The position numbers were made by a program, and so were the translations under genes. The notes under the pieces were generated by a model that was given only the letters and a program-made list of their open reading frames with translations, made no database searches and was not told the origin of the DNA. Shown one piece after another: positions 1 through 6,337 of a stretch of 9,068 nt of DNA (position 1 is the first letter of the stretch; each line of letters starts with the position of its first letter). The DNA is taken from the NCBI GenBank assembly GCA_025980355.1, contig JAICXR010000102.1, forward strand, positions 1 to 9,068, read 5' to 3'. This DNA comes from Chloroflexota bacterium. GTDB lineage: Bacteria; Chloroflexota; UBA4733.

Positions 1-2
1 AG

Positions 3-404
3 GCCCAGATCCCCATCTACCCGTGGCTCCGGCCCTGGGGTTATCCGTGGGGCCACCCGTGGGGCTGGGGCGGTCCCTGGGGCGACCCCTGGATCGCGGC
101 CGGCGGCCCGCCCCAGGTGCAGCAGCCGCAGCAGTTCCAGGCGCAGATGCCGCAGATGCAACCGCAGATGGCCGGCATGGGCGGCGGCCAGGGCGGCGCG
201 CCCCAGGCACAGTTGCAAAGGCCCAACATCTGGTTCGGCCCCTGGTGGAGCCGAGACTGGTGGGGCGGCCCCACGTGGACCAATCCCTCGTGGGTCAATC
301 CCTGGATCGTAGCCGGTAGCCAGCCGCAGGTGCAGCAGACGCTGCAGCCCCAGATGCAGCAGCCACAGGCGGCCGGTATGGGCGGCGCGGCCCAAGGACC
401 TTCG
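3..404 (+). repeat. Two-unit internal duplication in the Trp-rich gene
   Basis: Unit A at 3-218 and unit B at 219-404 share the order Trp block, PWIxAG, PQVQQ, Gln/Met-rich, AGMGG. At DNA level CCCTGGATCG recurs at 87-96 and 300-309, and CAGGTGCAGCAG at 114-125 and 327-338. The copies differ strongly elsewhere, so this is an old duplication or a repeat kept by selection on composition. Confidence 0.65.
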
Positions 405-407
405 TGA
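3..407 (+). CDS. 3' end of a Trp/Gln/Gly/Met-rich two-unit repeat protein (5'-partial)
   Basis: The frame is open from the window edge to TGA at 405-407, giving 134 residues; the true start lies upstream of the window. I recognise no family. The visible part has two similar units. Unit A (3-218) and unit B (219-404) each have a Trp block (7 and 8 Trp), then PWIxAG, then PQVQQ, then a Gln/Met/Pro stretch, ending in AGMGG plus Gly/Ala/Gln. Trp is 15 of 134 residues, and many are in PWG, PW or WW contexts. Cys is absent and the only charged residues are a few Arg and Asp. No transmembrane segment or enzyme motif is visible. The stop overlaps the GTG of the VioB-like gene (GTGA, 404-407), so the two are probably translationally coupled and may share a function. 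It could be a structural or coat-like protein, a disordered tail of a larger protein, or a peptide substrate. Coding status is well supported by the in-frame repeat and the overlap; function is unknown. Confidence 0.75.
   Translation, partial: AQIPIYPWLRPWGYPWGHPWGWGGPWGDPWIAAGGPPQVQQPQQFQAQMPQMQPQMAGMGGGQGGAPQAQLQRPNIWFGPWWSRDWWGGPTWTNPSWVNPWIVAGSQPQVQQTLQPQMQQPQAAGMGGAAQGPS
394..398 (+). promoter_or_regulatory. Ribosome binding site AAGGA for the VioB-like gene
   Basis: AAGGA ends 5 nt before the GTG at 404. It lies inside the last codons of the Trp-rich gene and supports the GTG start with a 4-bp overlap. Confidence 0.6.
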
Positions 408-3214
408 CCTACCTCGGCTACCCCCGCCTGCATTTCGCCGGCCTGTTCCAGGCCGACATTTCGACGGTCAACAACGACCCGGAACACTTCGATACCGACC
501 GGTTCGCCGCCCGCTTTCAGAAGGCGCAGACCGCCACCGCGCCGAACGGGTGGTGGAACCCGCGGGGCAGCGGGGCTTGGCGCCTACACAACTGCCGGGT
601 CACGAGCGCCCTCTACAGCGACGGCAGCCTCGTCGCATCGCCGGACGCTGACCCGATCGTCGGCACGACGCTGGCGGGCGCCGACGATCGGGTGAGCGCC
701 AAGCTCGTCGACCTCGACCCACAGCAGCAGATGGCCTCGCAGATCTGGGGCCTACGCCTGCGGCTCTCCGACGGCGACGGACGCGCCGCCTTCGTCGGCG
801 ACTTCGCTCCGACGCCCTTCACCGACATCTGGCCCCGCTACCCGCAAGGGCAGCCCGATTCGTTCTTCGGCGCCACCTACCAGTCGGTACTCGCGGCGGT
901 GCGCTGGTCCGACGACCTGGGCTCGACTTTCCTCCGCGAGCTCCGCCAGGCCGGCGACCAACTGTCGATCAAGTTCAACGTCGACGGCATGGACGATAAC
1001 CCCGCGTCGCCGACGTTCACATGGGGCCGCATCGTCGGCGCGATCGGCCCATATGTCGAGGGCGAGGCAAAGCACTTCGTGGCCGCCCGCATGCTGTGGC
1101 CGTCCCCGAACGCCCAGTCGCCGCTCAACCCCGCGCCCTGCCGAATCGACCCGGTGACCGGCGCGCTGTTCCTGGATCTCGGTAATAGCCTGCCGACGAC
1201 GGCGGCCGGCGGCCCGCTCAAAGATGTCGGGCCGTTGTGGCTCGTCGCGTTGCCGCCCTCCGGGCCGCCGGTGCCGCTTGCGTCGCTTCCGAGCGTCAGC
1301 GGCGCGTTCTATGCCCAACAGGCAGGGATTGTTTCCCTCCCGCTCGGCGGCGACCAGGCAGCAGCGGCCGCGTCGTGTCGCCTCGCCATCCTGGACGGGG
1401 CCGGCGCGCTCCTCCTATCCGAGAACGACAATGCCACCTATCTGCGAGCCGACGACCTCGTGTTCCGCATGAGCCCGCATCCGCCCGACAACAGCCAGCG
1501 CGTCGCCATCTTCGCGACCCGCTACGGCCTGCCGGCGGCCGATATCGCCATCGCCGTCCAGCACCTGGACATGGGCGGCCAGGCGAAGCGGGGGCCGGTG
1601 AACCAGCCCCCGGTGGGCGTCCCGCCGTCGGCGTTGACCTTCCCGCCATCGGTGGTGACCGGCCCGGACGGACGGGCCGAACTGCCGCTCGCGGCGTCCC
1701 CGCCCGGCAACCCGCGCGGCTACATCGATGGCCAGGTCTACACCGTCCTCTACGGGTGGTCGGACGGCCCCTCGCAGACCTTCGGGATGCCGGTGAGCGT
1801 CCTCGTCTGGGACGACTACCAGGCGCCCGAGCGCCCGACCTGGGTCGCGGACGTGCAGCCCATCCTCCAGCAATACGCCAACCTCTACCCCGTTATGCGC
1901 GACATCGTCGACCTCGCCAGCTACTCCAGCGTGGTCCGTTACCGGGGCATGCTTCGGCGGGTGCTGGAGCTCCCGATCGAGGATCCCAATTCTATGCCGG
2001 TCACCCGCGATCTGTCGCCCGCCAAGCGGGCGATGCTGCTGCGGTGGCTCGGCGAACGGGAGCCGCCGCTCTTCGCGATCGACGACCTCGCCAACTTGCG
2101 CCGCATGTTGCAACTGGCTATCGAGCTTGAGCACGCCACGATCCCCCCGTACCTGTGCGCCCTCTTCTCCATCAAGCCAGGGCGCAATGCCGAAGTCGCG
2201 CGGCTCATCCGCGGGGTCGTGACGGAAGAGATGCTGCACATGGCGCTCGCCTGCAACCTCCTCAATGCGGTAGGCGGCGCACCCGAGGTCGCGAAGCCGG
2301 CCTTCGTGCCGCGCTATCCCGGACACCTGCCGGGTGGCATACGGCCGGATTTGACCGTGACGCTTCGTCGCTGCTCGAAAGAACAGATCCGCGATGTGTT
2401 CATGGCCATCGAGGAGCCGGAGCAGCTCCTCGCCGTGGACGCGTCGATCGACCGCGCGGTGCCGGAGCGGTTGCTCGGCGGGGACGAAGAGCGGCGGATC
2501 GACGTGCGGAGTCTCGATCTCGACCACGAAGGCAAGCTGACCCAGCCCTCCGGTGAAGCCATCGAGCATCTCGAGCGCGCGTACACGCAGGTCGAACACG
2601 AGCCGCTCACGATCGGCTGGTTCTACCAGCGGATCGCTCGCGCCATCGTCGAACTCGAACGATCGGGCGTCGACGTCTTCGTCGGCGACCCGTCCCGCCA
2701 GCTCACCCCGGCAAGTTGGCCGGGCTCGCCGCCGGGGCGGCTGTACAAGATCACCGACAAGGCGAGCGCCTTGCTCGCCATCCACGAAATCGTGCGCCAG
2801 GGTGAAGGGACGACGCTGACCGACCCGTCTGGGGGCCGCCACGAGCTGGCCCACTACTTCCGGTTCCGCGAGATCGTGGAAGGGCGGCAGTTGGCGAAGG
2901 ACGCGGAAGGTGCTTGGACGTTCAAGGGCCCGCCGATCCTGTTCGACCCCGATGGCGTCTTCCCCATGGTGGACGATCCGGACAGCACGGCACTGCCCCA
3001 GCAATCGCCCGCCTGGATCGCCGCGGCGCTCTTCGACGAGACGTATGGCGATCTGCTCAGATCGCTCGACCGGGCGGTGAACGGCGCCCCTGACCGCCTG
3101 CGCGACGCCATCGGCCTGATGTTCTCGCTCGAGGTCCAGGCGCACCGGTTGATGGCGATGCCGCTGGCCCCCGGCTCGCCGGACACGGCCGGGCCGGACT
3201 TCCAGCCCGCGTAG
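404..3214 (+). CDS. VioB/RebD/StaD-like protein with C-terminal ferritin-like (iminophenyl-pyruvate dimer synthase) domain
   Basis: 936 residues, close to the roughly 1000 of VioB and RebD. The N-terminus (YPRLHFAGLFQADISTVNND, residues 6-25) resembles the VioB opening, and residues 491-550 contain the YPVMRDIVDLASY and PVTRDLSPAKRAMLLRWL blocks that match the VioB region preceding the ferritin-like fold. The ferritin-like part starts near residue 558. Putative metal ligands are in IELEHATIPPYL (E574, E576, H577), TEEMLHM (E608, E609, H612), HEIVRQGEG (E795) and LAHYFRFRE (H817, E823). A last helical stretch (about 870-925) has SLEVQAHRLM. Characterised relatives oxidatively couple two imines derived from L-Trp or chloro-Trp in violacein and indolocarbazole synthesis. 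No VioA-type amino acid oxidase or other pathway gene is present here, so the substrate is unknown. No signal peptide; probably cytoplasmic. The GTG start is chosen for the AAGGA site and the 4-bp overlap with the upstream gene. Family assignment is confident, reaction is not. Confidence 0.9.
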   Translation: MTYLGYPRLHFAGLFQADISTVNNDPEHFDTDRFAARFQKAQTATAPNGWWNPRGSGAWRLHNCRVTSALYSDGSLVASPDADPIVGTTLAGADDRVSAKLVDLDPQQQMASQIWGLRLRLSDGDGRAAFVGDFAPTPFTDIWPRYPQGQPDSFFGATYQSVLAAVRWSDDLGSTFLRELRQAGDQLSIKFNVDGMDDNPASPTFTWGRIVGAIGPYVEGEAKHFVAARMLWPSPNAQSPLNPAPCRIDPVTGALFLDLGNSLPTTAAGGPLKDVGPLWLVALPPSGPPVPLASLPSVSGAFYAQQAGIVSLPLGGDQAAAAASCRLAILDGAGALLLSENDNATYLRADDLVFRMSPHPPDNSQRVAIFATRYGLPAADIAIAVQHLDMGGQAKRGPVNQPPVGVPPSALTFPPSVVTGPDGRAELPLAASPPGNPRGYIDGQVYTVLYGWSDGPSQTFGMPVSVLVWDDYQAPERPTWVADVQPILQQYANLYPVMRDIVDLASYSSVVRYRGMLRRVLELPIEDPNSMPVTRDLSPAKRAMLLRWLGEREPPLFAIDDLANLRRMLQLAIELEHATIPPYLCALFSIKPGRNAEVARLIRGVVTEEMLHMALACNLLNAVGGAPEVAKPAFVPRYPGHLPGGIRPDLTVTLRRCSKEQIRDVFMAIEEPEQLLAVDASIDRAVPERLLGGDEERRIDVRSLDLDHEGKLTQPSGEAIEHLERAYTQVEHEPLTIGWFYQRIARAIVELERSGVDVFVGDPSRQLTPASWPGSPPGRLYKITDKASALLAIHEIVRQGEGTTLTDPSGGRHELAHYFRFREIVEGRQLAKDAEGAWTFKGPPILFDPDGVFPMVDDPDSTALPQQSPAWIAAALFDETYGDLLRSLDRAVNGAPDRLRDAIGLMFSLEVQAHRLMAMPLAPGSPDTAGPDFQPA

Positions 3215-3224
3215 GCGAGGCCGC

Positions 3225-4148
3225 TCACGCGCCGGGCCGTGCGAGCAGTGCCGCGATTGCGGCGTCGATGGGCTGCCCGGTGGCGTCCTGATAGTAGCTG
3301 AAGCCCGGCGCCGGGTTGACCTCGAAGCAGAACCATTCCCCCTCGGGAGTTTCGCGCAGATCGATCCCTGCCACCAGGAGGCCCATGGCGCCGGCCAGCA
3401 TCCGGCACCGATGTGCCAGCCCCTCGTCCAGGGCACACGCCTCGATCCGAACACTGCCGCCTCGGAGGCCGGCGTAGCGGTAGTCGTCGCATTCGGATAC
3501 GATCCGGCAGGCGAACGCCTCGTCGCCAACCACGTGGACCCGCACGTCGGTGCCCGTGACGTATGCCTGGAACTGGGTGGGGCACCACACGACGTCTTCG
3601 ACCCTGGCAATGTGCTCGGACGACAGGCGAGTGACGATGCTCCGCACGCTGCTCAGGGACTTGTACACCACGGCGCCGTGCCGTTGCCAGAAGGCGAATG
3701 CCGCCTCCGGGTCGGTGGTGATCAGCGTCTCGGGGACCCGGAACCCCAGGGAGCGAATCCAGGCCAATTGGTAGGGCTTTGAGTTGTTGGCCGCCATGGC
3801 CGCCGGCCGGTTGATGACGCGCGCCGTGGTCACCTCGGCCCATGCTGCCAGAGCGTCCTCGACGGCCATGGCGTGGCGCCAAATCGCGCTGCCGGGGCCG
3901 GCGGCGGCCACCGCCGGCAGCCGGCGCGAGTCGTATGGGCGCAGGTAAGCGGCGGTCACGTCGGCGAACGGGACGGCGATCCCATCCCAGGCCAGCGAGC
4001 CGTGTACCCGCTCGTCGACCCTGAGCGCCAGCGTCGCGCGCGGCGTCGCTCGCTGATCGAACAGCGCCAGCCGGCATCCTCGCCGGCGCAACGCGTCCCG
4101 GACCATCGCCAGCGGTCGGTCGCCGGGGAGGCCCCATAACAGGATCAC
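3225..4148 (-). CDS. RimK/graspetide-type ATP-grasp ligase
   Basis: 307 residues; a complete ATP-grasp enzyme of the RimK/MvdD-like type. Residues 1-80 form a pre-ATP-grasp domain (MILLWGLPGD start, AYLRPYD at 67-73). VINRPAAMAANNSKPYQ (111-127) is the conserved entry to the ATP-grasp fold in this group. ATP-binding K163 lies in VVYKSLSS; QAYVTGTDVRVHVVGD (194-209) carries D201 and R203; the Mg-binding residues are D263 in AGIDL and E276 and N278 in FEVNPAPGFSYY. These enzymes activate a carboxylate as acyl phosphate and join it to an amine or hydroxyl; the graspetide members crosslink side chains within a ribosomal peptide. The GTG start overlaps the stop of the upstream 230-residue gene by 4 bp (GTGA), with no clear Shine-Dalgarno of its own, implying reinitiation. 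It ends 10 bp from the convergent VioB-like gene. The likely substrate is a neighbouring protein, with the Lys/Glu repeat protein the obvious candidate; that part is inference. Confidence 0.88.
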   Translation of the reverse strand: MILLWGLPGDRPLAMVRDALRRRGCRLALFDQRATPRATLALRVDERVHGSLAWDGIAVPFADVTAAYLRPYDSRRLPAVAAAGPGSAIWRHAMAVEDALAAWAEVTTARVINRPAAMAANNSKPYQLAWIRSLGFRVPETLITTDPEAAFAFWQRHGAVVYKSLSSVRSIVTRLSSEHIARVEDVVWCPTQFQAYVTGTDVRVHVVGDEAFACRIVSECDDYRYAGLRGGSVRIEACALDEGLAHRCRMLAGAMGLLVAGIDLRETPEGEWFCFEVNPAPGFSYYQDATGQPIDAAIAALLARPGA

Positions 4149-4837
4149 GGGTCGAGCAACCGCCCGAGGAGAGCGGCGTTGACGGCCGGCACGCTCAGGT
4201 CGGGCCAGAGATCCGCCCCGGCGAAGCGCAGCGTGCCGTCGGGCCCCCGCTCAAACAACGTCTGCAGGATGTCGGCTCCGGCGAAGCGGGCCAGGCTAAC
4301 CGCCTGCCTGCCCGTCGCCGCGTCGACCGGACCGTACCAGTGTTCGCCGACGACCGCGACGGCGACGGTCCCCGCCCCCCATGGTCGCGGCGCCCCGCCC
4401 GGCTCCTCCCGTTCGACCGGGCGTACCAGCATCCCCAATGCCGCGGCTGCGTGCGCCCAGCGCTCGGGCCGCCAGTAGGGACCGGCCAGGCACGTCGGCG
4501 TCGGTCGGTTCACCGTCCGGCAGGGGAGCTCCGCCAGCCAGCCGAGCAAGAACGCTGTCATCTCGGCCGCCACATAGTCGCGATCGGCTTCGACGATGTG
4601 CGGCAACTCCCGGGCATCGACGTGGGGAAGCCGGGTGTAGACGGCGCGGAGCTGGGCCGCCTCCAGCGTCCGGCCTGGGCCGAGCATGATTCGATCGTCC
4701 TGAGGTACGCCAACCTGATGGCGCCAGCCCTGCACGCTCAGCGAGGCGGGCGTGAGCAGCGCGGTATCCACGGACGACCAAGCTTCCGCTAGCCGGCGTG
4801 CCGCCTCGTCGTGGCGGCCAGCGACGATCAGGATCAT
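4145..4837 (-). CDS. Degenerate ATP-grasp-like protein (partner of the downstream ligase)
   Basis: 230 residues. It follows the same plan as its 307-residue neighbour but is shorter and appears to lack the catalytic residues. Matching landmarks are the MILIVAG start, AVYTRLPHVD (65-74) against AAYLRPYD, TVNRPTPTCLAGPYWRPERW (108-127) against VINRPAAMAANNSKPYQLAW, and the C-terminus DLWPDLSVPAVNAALLGRLL (209-228) against the NPAPGFSYY to AAIAALLARPG tail. The ATP-binding Lys segment is essentially missing, and the Mg-binding FEVNP is replaced by FAGADLWPD. The ATG at 4837 has no strong Shine-Dalgarno, but an in-frame TAG lies shortly upstream and no other start intervenes. It sits 46 bp after the repeat-protein gene and overlaps the ligase by 4 bp, so it belongs to the operon. 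A role as substrate-binding or scaffold subunit is inferred. The coding call is firm; the homology claim rests on eye alignment. Confidence 0.75.
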   Translation of the reverse strand: MILIVAGRHDEAARRLAEAWSSVDTALLTPASLSVQGWRHQVGVPQDDRIMLGPGRTLEAAQLRAVYTRLPHVDARELPHIVEADRDYVAAEMTAFLLGWLAELPCRTVNRPTPTCLAGPYWRPERWAHAAAALGMLVRPVEREEPGGAPRPWGAGTVAVAVVGEHWYGPVDAATGRQAVSLARFAGADILQTLFERGPDGTLRFAGADLWPDLSVPAVNAALLGRLLDP

Positions 4838-4883
4838 CGTGCTGTACGCGCCGCACGAAGCCGACCTGCCGCGCTACTTTCGC

Positions 4884-6128
4884 TCACGCCCGCGGTCGAC
4901 GCCTCGCGCGGGGAGCGGGTTTGGCGTCCTTGGCCTGATCTTCCCCCGGGCTTTCAGCGCTGCTGACCGCCTGCTCCCCGACCGGCGGGCGCTCTTCCGG
5001 CCGGATGAAGGCACGCCCGCTCGCCAATCCTTCCTCCACTCGCGCAACCCGCTGGGCAAGCTCATCGATCCGGCCGCTCAGGTCGGAGGGTTGGCCTGCC
5101 AGCCCGCCCTCCGCGAACTCCTTCTGCTCTTTCCATTCGGGCTTGTGGTCCTTCACGTCCTTGAACTCTTTAGGCTCCTTGTAGTCCTTGTGCTCTTTCC
5201 ACTCAGACTTGTGGTCCTTGACGTCTTTGAACTCCTTGGGCTCCTTATACTCCTTCCACTCCGGCTTGTGATCCTTAACATCCTTGAACTCCTTGGGCTC
5301 CTTCGTTTCCTTGGATTCCTTCTCCTTGGTGTCCTTGGAGTCCTTCTGGTCCTTCACTTGCTGGTCTGTCGGGGCACAGGTGTTGTCGGCCTGCGACCAG
5401 TAGCGTTGCACCACGACGCCGTTAATCGTGACGGTGCTACCCGTGCATATGTCGGCGATCTCGCACCAGCCCGACTGGCTGCATGTCCCCGGGTCGCCGG
5501 TGATGGCGCTCCCCTCCGGGTCGGTGACCGCCTCTACCAGTTCATGGGAGAAGACCGAGGTGATGCCATTCAGCGTGCCCGCGTTGGTAAGCCAGGCATA
5601 GTGGCAGTTGGCGCCGCCGATCGAGACGGAGCTATGCTCGCCTACGAACGTCCCGCTGCTGCCGACCCCCGGCGGCATGAACACGACGTAGAGCAGCTGC
5701 GGATCCGACACCGGCGACGGCAGCGCACCGGCGTTGACCAGGTTGGTAAGCAATTGGGAGACGTCGCCATCGGAAAAGGGGTGCGGCGGATCGGCAGGCG
5801 ACGATCCGATAGGCGTGGAGACGGTCAGCGAGCCCTGCACCGTCGCATGGCCAATGGCGCGGTACTGCTGGAGCCCATCCATGTAGGGGCCGCCGACGAT
5901 GCTTTGCACCGCGTTGATGATCGAGGCGGACGGTACCGGCGGATTGCCCGTCCAGGACGTGCCCCAGAAGATCAGCAGCACTTTGGCCGACTGGACGACG
6001 GGCCCTCCCCGGTCGCTGAAGCTCACCGCGCCGCCCGCTGCCGGCGCGGTGCCCGCCCGGGCGACCAGACCTAGCCGCGCTCTGGGGGGCAGCACGCCAC
6101 CGACTCGGGCCTCCGACTCCTCCGCCAT
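4884..6128 (-). CDS. EXORDIUM/zincin-like HELVEA protein with Lys/Glu/Asp repeat tail; candidate ligase substrate
   Basis: 414 residues in three parts. (a) Residues 1-255: a compact domain with VLLIFWGTSWTG (50-61), then SHELVEAVTDPEGS (194-207), an HExxE metal site (H195, E196, E199), and WCEIADIC (221-228). The order of a WGTxW strand, a HELxEAxTxP helix and an EIADxC block recalls plant EXORDIUM/PHI-1 proteins and related bacterial putative metal-dependent hydrolases. Cys 215, 222, 228 and 251 could form disulfides. (b) Residues 258-338: a Lys/Glu/Asp-rich stretch with three 18-residue repeats. (c) Residues 350-369: a short coiled coil (LSGRIDELAQRVARVEEGLA), then a Pro/Arg-rich basic end. 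No clear signal peptide. The ATG at 6128 is fixed by a strong GGAGGTG site. As first gene of an operon with two ATP-grasp-type proteins, it may be their substrate, with the repeats supplying Lys amines and Glu/Asp carboxylates. Peptidase activity is not shown. It could also simply be a protein with a charged spacer. Confidence 0.85.
   Translation of the reverse strand: MAEESEARVGGVLPPRARLGLVARAGTAPAAGGAVSFSDRGGPVVQSAKVLLIFWGTSWTGNPPVPSASIINAVQSIVGGPYMDGLQQYRAIGHATVQGSLTVSTPIGSSPADPPHPFSDGDVSQLLTNLVNAGALPSPVSDPQLLYVVFMPPGVGSSGTFVGEHSSVSIGGANCHYAWLTNAGTLNGITSVFSHELVEAVTDPEGSAITGDPGTCSQSGWCEIADICTGSTVTINGVVVQRYWSQADNTCAPTDQQVKDQKDSKDTKEKESKETKEPKEFKDVKDHKPEWKEYKEPKEFKDVKDHKSEWKEHKDYKEPKEFKDVKDHKPEWKEQKEFAEGGLAGQPSDLSGRIDELAQRVARVEEGLASGRAFIRPEERPPVGEQAVSSAESPGEDQAKDAKPAPRARRRPRA
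5127..5303 (-). repeat. Three 18-residue KEPKEFKDVKDHKPEWKE repeats
   Basis: Copies lie at 5250-5303 (residues 276-293), 5193-5246 (295-312) and 5127-5180 (317-334), with 1- and 4-residue spacers. Copies 1 and 3 are identical in protein; copy 2 has one Pro-to-Ser change. At DNA level copies 1 and 3 differ at eight codons, all synonymous. Each unit holds 7 Lys, 4 Glu and 2 Asp. Confidence 0.95.
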
Positions 6129-6132
6129 GATG

Positions 6133-6139
6133 CACCTCC
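6133..6139 (-). promoter_or_regulatory. Strong Shine-Dalgarno GGAGGTG for the repeat-protein gene
   Basis: On the - strand GGAGGTG is followed by GCATC and the ATG at 6128, a near-ideal anti-Shine-Dalgarno match and spacing. It is the best ribosome site in the window and fixes the start of the 414-residue protein. Confidence 0.8.
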
Positions 6140-6261
6140 ACGGTAGACGTGTCTGCAGCCGCTACACCACACATTGCCGAAAAGCCCGACGAAGGTAGCC
6201 AGCCGCAAGCGCGCCAAGCACTTGCCCGCGGGCGAGGCGCGGTGCTCATCGGTCTGGTGTA

Positions 6262-6289
6262 GCGTGCCAGCACGCGCCGGGAACGTCAA
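6262..6289 (-). promoter_or_regulatory. Weak promoter/operator candidate upstream of the ATP-grasp operon
   Basis: On the - strand a TTGACG (6289-6284) resembles a -35 box. It is followed by the perfect 6-bp inverted repeat GCGTGC-TG-GCACGC (6275-6262), which sits where the spacer and -10 would be. No good -10 is visible; GCTACA begins about 20 nt after the -35. This could be an operator overlapping a promoter, but the evidence is thin in such GC-rich DNA. Confidence 0.25.
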
Positions 6290-6318
6290 GTCCCAGCGCC
6301 ATTTGCAGCACTTCAGGT

Positions 6319-6337
6319 TCCTCATCTAGGATGAGGA
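6319..6337. repeat. 8-bp perfect inverted repeat, hairpin between lipoprotein gene and ATP-grasp operon
   Basis: TCCTCATC-TAG-GATGAGGA: arms 6319-6326 and 6330-6337, loop 6327-6329. It lies 77 bp beyond the lipoprotein stop. No T-run follows on either strand, so a classical intrinsic terminator is not supported. It could be a processing or attenuating hairpin or a protein-binding site. Confidence 0.5.

Noticed and set aside
404..3214. A violacein or indolocarbazole biosynthetic cluster
   Set aside because: Only the VioB-like gene is present; no oxidase, P450 or monooxygenase partner is seen.
3205..3235. A bidirectional terminator between the convergent genes
   Set aside because: Only a 5-bp CGCGT/ACGCG stem with a long loop is visible, no T-runs, and the gap is 10 bp.
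1415..3610. A 731-codon open frame on the - strand antisense to the VioB-like gene
   Set aside because: It is rich in Arg, has no family motifs, and crosses the ends of two well-supported convergent genes; long antisense frames are common in GC-rich DNA.
2854..4137. A 427-codon - strand frame overlapping the ATP-grasp gene
   Set aside because: It is in another frame over the clearly conserved ligase and has a low-complexity Arg/Gly/Pro composition.
5127..5303. CRISPR-like or tandem DNA repeats
   Set aside because: Spacing of 4 and 12 bp between copies is too short for spacers, and the copies vary at third codon positions, so this is a protein-coding repeat.
4752..6074. A 440-codon open frame on the + strand antisense to the repeat-protein gene, with Leu/Val/Phe-rich repeats resembling membrane segments
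   Set aside because: The apparent hydrophobic repeats are the reverse complement of the Lys/Glu codons (AAG/GAG give CTT/CTC). The - strand has the strong ribosome site and the metal motif.
6071..6325. An 84-codon - strand open frame in the spacer before the repeat-protein gene
   Set aside because: It overlaps the start of that gene, shows no recognisable motif, and is explained by chance.
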